Source of the DNA: Neckera pumila
Lineage: Eukaryota; Streptophyta; Bryopsida; Hypnales; Neckeraceae
DNA: 64,000 nucleotides
Reading direction: 5' to 3'
NCBI GenBank assembly: GCA_963969595.1
Contig: OZ018410.1
Coordinates: forward strand, 41,955,413-42,019,412
Part shown: in pieces, positions 1-9,681 of the stretch
How positions within the stretch are numbered: the first letter of the stretch is position 1
How the letters are laid out: the number at the start of each line of letters is the position of its first letter
The notes under the pieces: model-generated
The model's database searches: none
What the model was told of the DNA's origin: nothing
The model's input: the letters and a program-made list of their open reading frames with translations, nothing else
Made by a program: the position numbers and the translations under genes

Positions 1-143
1 TGGGAATGAAGTCTTTTTGGTCGACTTTCGAGAAGGAGAGGTCTTTGACAGTTTCGATCTTGAACTTTTTGAGTTTCAGCTCTATGTTCCAAGTAATTCG
101 TCGTGGCATCATGACTTCGAGTTTAAGCTTTTGTATATTTTGA
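1..143 (+). CDS. 3' end of a Myb/SANT-like gene (last coding exon, partial)
   Basis: Homologous to the last exon of the Myb/SANT gene model at 18693-18854. Reading from base 3 the frame is open for 46 codons to TGA at 141-143. Compared with unit 2 it has a 9-bp insertion after the Gly-Met codons that keeps the frame, several synonymous changes and a few replacements (Val to Ile, Cys to Arg, Cys to Phe). Frame preservation across an indel gives weak support that this stretch is translated. The rest of the gene lies left of the window. Confidence 0.45.
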   Translation, partial: GMKSFWSTFEKERSLTVSILNFLSFSSMFQVIRRGIMTSSLSFCIF

Positions 144-257
144 TTTTTGAAGCTTGGTATTAATTATTGATGATCTTGGCTTTTCCCACTTTTTTTGTGC
201 CTGTACTTAGGGTTGCCCAATGTTTCTTTATTGAATTTGACTGTTTCCTGATTTTTG

Positions 258-461
258 TTCTTCTCTTGTATTCGTTTTATTTTCTTCCACACTCTTCTTG
301 AATCTCTTCTGTTCTCTGAGCACTTCTCATTCCTTCTCTGTTTCTCGTTCCTTCTCCTCTCTTCTCTTTTTTCCTCTTCTCATCTCTTCTTCGTTCTCTT
401 CTGTTGTTTCATTTTGATTTTTGACTGCTTTCTCTCTTTCTTTCTTCTTTTCTTTGTTTTC
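258..461 (+). repeat. CT-rich polypyrimidine tract, unit 1
   Basis: About 200 bases dominated by TTC, CTT and TCTC words on the + strand. It sits between the end of the Myb/SANT gene and an ATG at 466. It could be a pyrimidine-rich 5' leader or promoter patch, or the polypyrimidine part of an acceptor (TTTTTTGCAG follows at about 488-497). Open frames through it on either strand reflect its composition. Confidence 0.8.
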
Positions 462-465
462 GGAA

Positions 466-855
466 ATGGGGAGGAGGGAGGTGATTGTTTTTTGCAGAGG
501 AGGCCAGAATACAGAGTTGGCATCCAACAGAAAGAATTCGTGTCTACTCGATGCCAAGGAAGGAGCCCCAGTTGCTACTGTAATCTGAATCACTTCCAGT
601 AGTGAGATTGACTCCCACAAGGCGGATATTGGAATCAAAGGCGGCAGCGAGCTCTGTGACATCAAGCTTTGTCATGCTCTGTCTGTGACTTACAAGCGAG
701 GAGCTGGGGCTAGTAGTGGTAGAGATACTATAGTCTGAAGAGTGAAGGAGGGACATGGAGGAAGCATCAAAGTGAAGAGTATTCAGAGGATGGCTATCTC
801 ATCGCCTCCAGCTGGGCTTCGGGATTCCGGGGTTTCTGTTCAGAAGGAACTCTGA
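466..855 (+). pseudogene. Reading frame broken by two TGA codons, unit 1
   Basis: An ATG at 466 (G at -3, G at +4) opens a frame beginning MGRREVIVFCRGG that runs 40 codons to TGA at 586. The same frame then stays open for 49 codons to TGA at 736 and for 38 more to TGA at 853. Outside the two internal TGAs it reads like ordinary protein (GASSGRDTIV before the second stop, ISSPPAGLRDSGVSVQKEL after it). Product unknown. Alternatives are a 40-codon peptide, or a non-coding 3' region that is open by chance. A second frame across 498-599 is also open, so coding status is unproven. Confidence 0.35.
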
Positions 856-881
856 TTTTTTTTTTTTTACACTCGTTACAC

Positions 882-901
882 TTTGACTTTGACTTTGACT
901 T
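882..901 (+). promoter_or_regulatory. TTTGAC triplet repeat (W-box-like), unit 1
   Basis: Three direct copies of TTTGAC, each giving TTGACT, which fits the plant WRKY W-box core TTGAC[C/T]. It lies about 90-110 bp upstream of the acidic ORF. Units 2, 3 and 4 carry the same array near 19631, 39655 and 59703. It may equally be a simple hexanucleotide repeat. Confidence 0.35.
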
Positions 902-924
902 ATACTCCGACTTCATAACCATAG

Positions 925-930
925 CACGTG
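925..930. promoter_or_regulatory. CACGTG (G-box) created by 6-bp insertion, unit 1 only
   Basis: Units 2-4 read ATAGCAGTTAAG here, while unit 1 reads ATAGCACGTGGAGTTAAG. The extra six bases make a perfect G-box palindrome next to the W-box-like repeat. Function is inferred from motif identity only. Confidence 0.35.
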
Positions 931-989
931 GAGTTAAGTTAATATCTGCGTCACGTTCCTCCCAGGCCTCTGGTCCAGTGACGCAGCCA

Positions 990-1208
990 ATGGAGGACCC
1001 ACCAGCCTGTCAGGTGGCGGACCCCCTCCACCAAGTACCCCAGAACGCAGCTGTGGCTGAGGGTTTCATCGAAGATCTGGTTACAGACCCCCTCCACCAG
1101 CAGCAAGCTCCTCCAGGACCCCAGAACGCAGATGTGGCTGAGGATTGCATATATATCGATGATCTATTGGCGAATTTTGACCTTGGAACCATACCCCCCT
1201 GGGTGTAA
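990..1208 (+). CDS. Short acidic Pro/Gln-rich ORF, unit 1 (frameshift-truncated)
   Basis: Begins MEDPPACQVADPLHQ and contains two related blocks: DPLHQ-PQNAAVAEGF-EDL, then DPLHQ-PQNADVAED-DDLLANFD. The C-terminal acidic/hydrophobic stretch around IDDLLANFDL resembles transcription activation segments. A good acceptor (TTCCTCCCAG) ends at 965 and the frame is open from 966, so this may be an exon rather than a gene. In unit 1 one extra G after the Pro-Pro-Trp codons shifts the frame and ends the protein 26 residues earlier than in units 2-4. No family recognised. Confidence 0.4.
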   Translation: MEDPPACQVADPLHQVPQNAAVAEGFIEDLVTDPLHQQQAPPGPQNADVAEDCIYIDDLLANFDLGTIPPWV

Positions 1209-1261
1209 GAGCGGTTGCCGGTTGCGCTTTTGTGCAACCGATCTTCAGTCTGTGCCACAGA

Positions 1262-1305
1262 AGAAAAAATAGAAGAAGAAGAAGAAGAAGAAGAAGAAGA
1301 AGAAG
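1262..1305 (+). repeat. GAA microsatellite at the deletion junction, unit 1
   Basis: One continuous GAA-rich tract sits where units 2-4 have two separate tracts (near 20003-20027 and 21350-21375 in unit 2) flanking a 1.3 kb block. The sequence left of it matches the left tract and the sequence right of it (GGTCTGCTTTGAATG) matches the right tract. Confidence 0.9.
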
Positions 1306-2146
1306 GTCTGCTTTGAATGAAGTGATTCCAGTTAGTTGCTGCTCCCACGGATCCTCCCTGCTGCGACGAATCGCCCCCCCCACAGAATCAAAACTCAATC
1401 TGCTTATCAGAAATCCAAGACCCTAAGATTTGGACCTTTGTTCCTCCATGACCTGATTGTTTTGATCAGGCAGCCACCTGCTGTTTTCATCGTTTCGTTG
1501 TTTCAATTTCACAACATCCACCTACCAGTTCCGTCTCTGCCTCGCAGAACTTGGCAGGTCCTGGAAAGGATAAGTCGTATTATCTACAGTAGTTAGTACT
1601 CGCACCTACGGTTTGGCTGGAGGGCTCTTGAAGATTGTAGCGAAGACGAACTGTTTTGAAGCTCGCCTATGTGTACTTGGCGAGACGCTTGCTCGCTCTA
1701 GAGTCCGATTAAATAATCATATCTTTTCACATTGGCTGCCATATCTGTCGTTGTTCTTTTTTGGACCATGGATGAATGTTGTTCATCAATTTCACCTCAA
1801 GAGCAAGAGAGCTGAAGTTGCCAACATACACGGCATGGTGATCCATGAATGTAGCATTTTTTTACCCATGAAGTCAAAATATGCTATGATGAGGGAATAT
1901 CCAATTCTGATCCATTCACTTAAATTGCATGCAAGCAACTCCCTCCAAAATATTTGGATGAAAATCTTATTAGTGTTTTCCATGTAGTAGGCTTCCTTAA
2001 AATCTTCCCAATTAACCGTGTAAAGTTAAACCTGGCCTCCCATGACCCAAGGTCGTCACCCAAGTACTCTGATTATTGGACCAATAGGTTCATTCTTTGT
2101 TTCTACAATGAAGTCATCCATGAGACCTTTTAGGTTTGCTTTAGCC
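1306..2146. other. Gene-free segment with an empty TTAA site, unit 1
   Basis: The first 350 bases are moderately GC-rich and the rest is AT-rich. A frame at 1613-1987 is open for 124 codons but starts with TTG, has no domain and looks incidental. The TTAA at 1997-2000 is the unoccupied counterpart of the element insertion at 62161-63079. Equivalent segments are 21376-22217 and 41428-42268. Confidence 0.6.
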
Positions 2147-2150
2147 TTAG

Positions 2151-3614
2151 ACAATGAAGTCCCATTGTCCACTTGGGGGACAAAATGGATTTTGGCAAGT
2201 TCCGATAGTTTCAATATTCATTAGGATTTTCTTGAAATGTTTTGTGAAGATAGAACAACACATTAGCTTTCTGGGAGTATAATTTTTGTTTCAATCAGTG
2301 CCCATAAAGAATTATGGTTTAGTAAGCCCAAAATTTTGGTTTGGCGGGTAGAAAAAAGACCCACAAAAACTTAAAATAAAATAAAATTCAAAAATTTATC
2401 ATATTATATGGAAATTTCATCTATATACTAGTGTGACCCTGTGCCGTTGGCCCAATTTTCATCTACTCCCGGTTCCACTCCTAGTTCTACTTCCGATTCT
2501 ACTCCTAGTTCCACTTCCAATACCAAGAACGCCACCAAAATCAAAGTAAAAGTAATTTTCTAATTTTTTAATCAATAAATACTTTGAAATTCAATAACTT
2601 TTGCACCACCGCTCCAAACGCCACAAAACTAAGCCAATGCACCCCTCCTCGGCGAGAGCTTTCCGATGGTACCAAGTACGCGGCCGAGGGGCGCACGGTC
2701 AGGAAGTTGTCCACGCTACAAACAAAACAAAACAAAACAAAACAAAACAAAACAAACAAACAAACAAACAAACAAACAAACAAACAAACAAACAAACAAA
2801 CAAACAAACAAACAAACAAACAAACAAACAAACAAACAAACAAACAAACAAACAAACAAACAGCCAGCCTCATTTAAGGTATTGATAGGAAGCTTTGATT
2901 CATTTTATATCTATTTGTTACATGAACGTTATGAAGAATATTGTTTTTGGGCAATCAAAGCATCTTCTTGAAATAATTACTCATAGGATTTATTTATAAA
3001 CTCAATTTTTACATTAAAAAACAAACTTACAAAGTTACGATTGTTTGCTAGAACAATTTTACCATTGAGATTAGTGTGTTTCAATTCCATCTTTAGTTAC
3101 AGCTATTTAGTTTAGTTTTTCTTTCAATCTTGAACCTAATTTACTTAATAATTTTTTAATGAGTGAAAATTAAGTGTTTTTATTTCAATGAAAAGTTTTT
3201 ATTCAAAATTTTTATTCTCAATTCAATGCTTCAATATAAAAAATTAGAAATTTTAATATCATCAATGCAAAATCTTTAAGTTTTAATGAAGATTCAAAGC
3301 CAAAACTCTAGTCGAGCACGGTACAAATTTTTTTATTTTCTTCACTTCAAATATAAATATCTTGCAATTTGTATTGTTAAAGTTTCTAAAATTTCAAATA
3401 CACATTCTTACACTAGTTTAGTACAAGATCCTACAATTCGATATGCAAATAGTTCCCAAATTATTCATTTTTCACCTGTTACAAAGTTGAAGGGCATGTC
3501 ATTGCAATTTCAACGCACTTTGTAGTTTCAAAATATAAAATTTCTTTGCTCTTTACAATTGAAATGGAACTTTTGAGTGACTTTTGATGATAAAAAGGCC
3601 TTGGGACTTTAGGG
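2151..3614 (+). mobile_element. Decayed TTAA-family element (family 1) with secondary insertion, unit 1
   Basis: Aligns along its length with the intact element at 62161-63079: shared blocks include GGGGGACAAAATGGATTTTG near the start, GCTAGAACAAT and CCATTGAGATTAGT in the middle, and GGCCTTGGGACTTTAGGG at the end. The left terminus has mutated (TTAG ACAATGAAG instead of TTAA CCCCTAAAG) and the right TTAA is lost. It is longer than 919 bp mainly because of an internal insertion at 2427-2888. No coding capacity. Confidence 0.75.
2427..2888. mobile_element. Secondary insertion with AAAC-rich tract, unit 1
   Basis: Interrupts family 1 between TTCATCTATATA and GAAGCTTTGATTC, which are adjacent in the intact elements (near 62431 and 63495). 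It contains a 12-bp minisatellite of about five copies at 2463-2522 (consensus CTACTCCTAGTT), a GC-rich core (about 2640-2715) and an AAAAC/AAAC tract at 2718-2861. The A-rich tract suggests a retroposed sequence, but 27 bases follow it and no clear target duplication was found. Element type unresolved. Confidence 0.55.
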
Positions 3615-6600
3615 TCCTTTTTGTATCTTTGAAAAGAGGACCTCCACAATGAACAAAATCATCTTGTATGGCTCTTCAGCAAACTCCAATCCTTAAATTA
3701 ATTGATAATATCTTTGAAGATATGTAGCAAAGCATAATATCTTTTCAACATTGGGAAGACCATTGCTTGGTTATAGAATGTTATAGGTTGTTTTCAAGTT
3801 TAGGGGTTTGATCACAATTGGTGATATATGAAGTATGGTTGCTAGATAGCAATTAATTTTCCAAATTTTTTGTGAACTAAAAGAAAAAATGAAAGAAGAT
3901 GGTCTATTGGGTCGTTGCAAGAAACACCGTCCGGTTTTGGTCCATTTTGGCCTGTTTTCGGCCAATACTCCAGTACTCATGAGCTTTTGCATATGAATTT
4001 AACAAAAAAATATAAAATAAGTATAATTAGTACAAGACTAAAATTTCCAAAATTTTTTATCTAAAAAAATCTACATCAAAAGTTATTCACAAAATAGAGT
4101 GACCTGAAATTTTGAAGAATATACATACTTTGCCGTTTTAATTTGTAAAAAGTAGGAAAAAGAATTTTTAAAGAAAGTAAAAATAGACCATTTGGTAAGA
4201 CTTCATGATAAATAGAGTTGACCAGAGAACTAATCTTGAATTCATCTAAAATGTTCAGAACTGCACGCGCAAGAGAGCCCTCTTTGCATGGACGTAGACA
4301 ACACAAAATAAAACAATTTTAAATGCCCCTTGGTAGAAACATGAATTCCTATTATGCAAACAGACCATAGAAATTTCATCTTTAAATCATTAAATTTGGG
4401 TACTCCTTTTACTCGAAACCCCTAAATCATAAAATGTGACAAATTTGCTAAATTGAAATTTAAATATAAAATGATTTTTTAAAAATTCTAAAAAATATGA
4501 GATATAATAAGCCTCAAAACTAACATCTCCAAAAAAAAAAAATCAACTTCATGCAAGTTATGCCTCAAAAGTTATTGCAAAAGGAAGCTTCCACAAACTC
4601 CTTGTGACAATTCAACAGGACAGGTGTTTCTTGAAATGAACCTGCTTCAAAGGATCCATTTTTTTCCCATGAATCACATCTCCAAATAGTTTAGGGGCTT
4701 ATCATGATAATTTTTGTAAGGGAAAGAGTTATGCAATTTGAGTGGGCTTTACTTTTCTTAGCCGTGGTGTAGAATTTGTATATGGTTTAGCCGATAAAAT
4801 ACATAATACATAGCTTAAGCATGTGCTTTATACATTGATTTTTAGAGTTTGTCAAATGCTATTAATTGACAAGGCAAAATAGAATGGAGGTTACTATGCA
4901 CTATTGAATATCTTTAAAGATATTGAAAGTGAGCAAAGCAAGGTTTCGGGGTATGTCATTTATTGTAAAATTGCTAGATGGTTTATCATTTTACATATTG
5001 ACAAGTAAGTTAAGCCCACCGTATTGAGGGGTTCTATATATTATCTAATTGCCGACATATTGTTGTCGAAACTTATAGGTATATTCTAAATTGCCATTAG
5101 TAAGATATACAAGGAAAGAAATTTTATTAATTTTGGTTCATGTTATTAGAATCTTATCCAAGTCAAGCCTAGGCTAAAGTGGTACTTCAATAAATCATGT
5201 AACCAAGTCAAGTATCTCTTTTGCTAGAGCTTGTGGACAAAGATGTAGTAGAGTATGGTCCAATAATCCAATTCATAATCCAATTGCCTATTATGCCATT
5301 CATGGAATATTACATAAAATAGAATACAATTGGGATTCTATGTCTTGCATAATTTTCATTCAATTCTCAAGCAATTCCAATCAAGTATACCAAATTTGAG
5401 TTTCGCAAGGGCAAAATTCCATTTGGAGTGCATTGTAACATTCATGATTTATTTAATAATAGACTAAAAAACATTAGTGCTAAATTTTTTTAATTCAATT
5501 GCATAGATATGTAGAAAACATCTATAATTCCACATACACATCTTTCATGTTCAAAAGACTCCATGAAGCAACAAAAAAAGAATGTTTGAAGAATTGAATA
5601 TGAAATGTCACATGACTTAAATTTGATAGAATACATTTTTTTATACATTTATGGTTAATGGCCCTACAAAACTAGGCCTTTGACCTTATACATTTGATTT
5701 TCACATATAAAATCACATATTTTATAAATCATAGAATTTTCAAATACTTTTGAGAAAATTTGAATATATCATGAATTTTTCATCAAAATACAAAGAAAAT
5801 TTGTATTAAAGATAAAATAATCTTAATCCCTAGATGTTGTGGGATGACCCCAAATTTGATGATTTTCAAAGATTTGATCTAAAATAGTGCTTGAAAGATA
5901 AATTTGATAAAACTCTTGGAATTCAAATTGTCTATTAGAAGCTACATTTCTACAATGAATTGTCCCCATATTCTCATCAATAGTTTTATGTCATATAAAC
6001 AAATTTAAATTAATGAGACTTTTCAAATTTAGATTATATATTAAATTTTGATACTTTTGTAATGATTTACAATAAAAAGCATATGCACAATTGTATTTGT
6101 AATAATTTTTCAAATTTTTCACTTTCAATGTAAAATTATGTGTTATAAGTACATTAGATGATATTTGGGGGTCTTTGAGGGCCGTTTCAGGACCATTCCC
6201 TAATCTGTCGAGATTTAGTGAACGCCGATACGGGTGTGTCAAAAAAAAAATTTCAAATTTTTTTTAATTTTTTTAATTTTTTAAATCAAAATATTATTTT
6301 AAGCAAAAATAAAATAAAATGAAATAATAAAAAAATGACGTGGCAGTTGCTGTGCCACGTTAGACAACAAGGGAACTTAAACCCTCCAAGACCCCCCAAT
6401 CTCATCTAATGCTTTACTATCTAAAAAGTTATAGAATGCTTCTTTTCTAAAATGCATTGAATAAGTGTAGAAAGGGATTTTCAAGTTCCATACAATGAAA
6501 TGTTAGACAATTAGCATGCACTTCAAGAAAAATTTGAATGGACAAAATATCAACTATTAATGGTTAAAATTATCTTTTCCATCTATCATCTATTTTTTTG

Positions 6601-7844
6601 GATACTTTGACCTTGAGCAATTTTGAAATATGAAATTCTCTAAGAATTCACTCCATATTCATTTTTTGTACTATGAGAAAATTAAGGCCTAACTTGGAAT
6701 GGCCACATACAAGTCTTGGCCAAGGCCTTAAAATATGTTCATTTCCATTCTATACAAGCTGCTAATTTGTAACACAATCTACAGTAAAAAATTCAAATGG
6801 TTTCTATAATGTTCCAATTATCTCACATTACAAAATGAGTTGTTGTGAACAAGTGGCATATAAAATCATACTATCAAATGGCATGTATGCAAATTGTAAG
6901 CACAACACACAAACAATAAAAAATTGTTAGCTCATAGACATAAAAGTACAAGGTATTAAATAAAGACATGCGGAAGCGGCCCCAATGAGGCAAAGATGAA
7001 GCCCAATTGTCAATATTCTTTTTGAACATTTCCGGTGAACTTGAATTTATCAGATCAATATGCCAATTGCAGAGTCTTCATCCACTAAATCCTAACAAAT
7101 TAGCTTGTGAGAGTCTTCATTTTTAATAAATTTTATTATGTACAATACGGATGCTTACAGGAGAATTAGATGTATTTATTGTCTCATATTTTTTGTGTTT
7201 GTAGCATGCGTAATGATTGAGTAATGTCCTAAGAAAATTCATTGACCAACCCTCTTTTTTTCTCCTCATTCAAATTAGGATGTTAGTTGCCTCACAAAAT
7301 GCTCCTATGTTTTATTTTTTGAAGGTGAATTGACAATGGTCTTCTTTTCAGATATGCCACTTTGGGCTAAAATGGATGCCTTGCGGACCAATTTTCCAAG
7401 TCATTAGGCCCCTCATATGCCCTCCTTGTTTGTTCAAACTTTTGACCCTTTCAATTTTCCCATTGTTTGTGACCCATCAACAGCCACTCTTTGCACGACA
7501 TGTACAAGGACAACGTCCTTCACCTGCCCTAAGGTAGGAAGCTCAAAAACCGCTCATCTAAAGGCTGGTCTTGTTTTTTTATGTATTTCCTGTGATGGGA
7601 ATATTTTTAGCTTATATTTTAGACAAATAGAAATAGATGAGGAATCTAACACAAGTAGCTTCATATTTTTTGAAGCATTATTGAATTACTTATAAGTTTT
7701 CAAATGTAGGTCCCTATTAATTACCCTAGGTCTTCCATAAACCATTCATTTGCAATTCTAAAAGAAAGATGGGGAAAGCAATAAGTGGTTTTGCAATAAA
7801 AAAAGTTTTTTTCCTTGATTCCTTCATTGACTATAGCAATCAAT
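3615..7844. other. AT-rich gene-free DNA with decayed element fragments, unit 1
   Basis: No supported gene; all open frames are short and low-complexity. Fragments such as GTTTAGGGG at 3800-3808 and 4686-4694 and ACCCCTAAAT near 4427 look like decayed ends of TTAA-type elements. A perfect 18-bp palindrome (AATATCTTTAAAGATATT) lies at 4907-4924. A GC-richer patch at about 6165-6240 (ending CGATACGGGTGTGTC) precedes A/T-rich runs and looks like a repeat fragment of unknown type. Equivalent segments are 23636-27865 and 43687-47916. Confidence 0.6.
6338..6360. promoter_or_regulatory. ACGTGGCA inverted repeat (ABRE-like hairpin), unit 1
   Basis: ACGTGGCA, a 7-base spacer, then TGCCACGT: a perfect 8-bp inverted repeat in which both arms contain the plant ACGTGG (ABRE/G-box-type) core. 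It stands in otherwise AT-only DNA. Equivalent sites are 26359-26381 and 46410-46432. No gene is adjacent, so a regulatory role is speculative. Confidence 0.35.
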
Positions 7845-7848
7845 GTAA

Positions 7849-8749
7849 CTCCTAAAGGCCCAAGGCCTTTTTTTTGCCAAAAAACACCCAATACTGCCAT
7901 TTTTATAGCGAAGAGTAAAAAAAATTGAAAAATGTTTTCTTTTGTATATCTAACTATAGGATCTTATATCCAACTAGTATGACAATGTGTGAAAAAAATT
8001 TCAAAATTTTGGACCACACAAATTGCAAGATATCTGTGTTTAGAGTGAAAAAAAGACAAGTTTTTCACCACATTGCGGGACTAGATTTTATGACTTTGAA
8101 CATTTTTAACTTAAGTTTTTTGCACTACATAGTTTTGAGCTTTAAATTTTTATATGGGAGACTTGAGTTGAGAGTCTAAGACAAAATTCAAAAAAACTTA
8201 ATTTTCATTTAAAAAAATTTGTTAAGTAGAAGTAGGTATGAGATAGAAAGAAAATCTAAAATATTAATATCTTTTAGATGGAATGAAAATGCACTAATTT
8301 GAATGGTGGGATTGTTCTAGCAAGCAAACTAAACCATGTGGAACTTTATTTTTTGAAAAATTGCAAAATTTGCATTCCAAAGTGAATCCTATAAGCTATT
8401 TTTTCAAGAAGATGCTTAAATTGCCCCCAAACTAAGATTGTCCATACCTTTCTCATAAAAAATTCAAATGAAATGAGTCAAAGTTTTCCAGATCAACAAA
8501 AATAGAATTTATAAGAAAAAAGATAATTCTTTTTCTCTTAAAAATTTGCAAATTTTTTTTGCTGCCTATATCCACCCCTATTTTGAGCTTATTTGGGCAT
8601 ATTTTTTTGTTCCCGAGCACCGATTGAAAAAAAATTATATTCCCACAAAGCTTAGCAGTTTTTCTTCTATTCCAAAAAAGCTTCAAGAAATCACAACAAA
8701 AATTCAACCTGTAGGTACCTGCCCGAAATCACATTTGCTTCCAAAGGAA
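7849..8749 (-). mobile_element. Family 1 element in inverted orientation, unit 1
   Basis: The reverse complement aligns with the intact family 1 element. It begins CTCCTAAAGGCCCAAGGCC (the element's right end reversed), carries ACTAGTATGACAATGTG and GATTGTTCTAGCAAGC in inverted order, and ends with TACCTGCCCGAAATCA next to TTAA at 8750-8753. The outer target has decayed to GTAA. No open frame of note. Confidence 0.7.
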
Positions 8750-8753
8750 TTAA

Positions 8754-9677
8754 CCCCTAAAGGACCAACATGCTTTTTTTGGCAACATATAAATTTTAGG
8801 CAGGTATATGTGACTAGAGATTTGCATATTTTGGGCTGAAATTTTTACAGAAGGTGGGGACAAGGAATATCTTTCATATGCACCAAATTTCATGACATTT
8901 GGAAATACGAGTCAAAAGTTATGGCCAAATATGTTGTTTGTTGCTCAACTCGGGCAATCCAAGCAAATCAGAAAAACCACTTTTTCAAAAATAAGAATTT
9001 GAAATTGGTTTATTAGATTTACATATATATGAAGAGCTATTAATCATTCCATTTTGATCAATGAGTCAAATGTTACAAAGATTTTTAGTTTGTGGGCAGT
9101 TATGGATTTGTCTACTCTAAAAATAAACTTTGAAGTCGTTTATTTCACTCAATTTTCAACATTTTTCAAAAAACATAAAACTGTAGGATGTAGATTGTTT
9201 ATTACATCATTGCAACCATTGGATTTGGGACTTTCCAATTCCATAATTAACTTCTTAACAGTTTAGTGTTTTGAACCATTCTCTACTTCCTTCTATATCC
9301 TATTTTATTCCTACATGTTGTACAGTTTCAAATAATCTGAAAATTTTCAAGCATGTAGCCAGCTTGCCCCAAAGAATGAATCCAAAGAAGAACAACCATT
9401 TTAGAATTTTTCCATAATAATTTGACCTTGTAAAGTGTATCTGCTTGATTTTTTGCAGGGCCAAAAAAAGAACTTTTGCTACTTCAAACGCTAATATCTT
9501 CCAATCTACACAATGGAAATTTGTAAAAAAATTTCCACACACTTTTGTACTAGAGTACTATAAGATCCTACGGTTACATGGTTCCAAAAATGATATTTTT
9601 CAAAAATTGGATACTTGTTCTAGAAATGGCAGTTTTGGAGCATTTTTGGTGACAACATAGTCAAGGAACTTTAGGAA
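8754..9677 (+). mobile_element. TTAA-flanked family 1 element (924 bp), unit 1
   Basis: Exact TTAA on both sides (8750-8753 and 9678-9681). The left end is CCCCTAAAGGACCAAC; the right end read inward is TTCCTAAAGTTCCTT, sharing CCTAAAG at the same offset. Length and block order follow the 919-bp element, but it is a diverged subfamily. It shares its left TTAA with the inverted neighbour, giving a head-to-head pair. No transposase; non-autonomous. Confidence 0.7.
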
Positions 9678-9681
9678 TTAA

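Noticed and set aside
255..665. Open frames on both strands through the CT-rich tract
   Set aside because: Composition-driven Phe/Leu/Ser or Glu/Lys/Arg strings with no domain.
586..738. In-frame TGA read as selenocysteine or repaired by U-to-C editing
   Set aside because: No SECIS-like element sought or seen, and such editing is an organelle phenomenon; pseudogenisation or chance is simpler.
1613..1987. 124-codon frame repeated in units 1-3
   Set aside because: Starts with TTG, no domain, and the diverged edge copy breaks it with indels.
2584..2971. Long Asn/Lys/Gln/Thr-repeat frames (and Cys/Leu/Phe/Val on the other strand)
   Set aside because: Translation of the AAAC/AAAAC microsatellite; frame and length change between units.
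3605..3614. TTTAGGG resembling the plant telomere repeat
   Set aside because: A single copy that coincides with the right end of the family 1 element; not a telomeric tract.
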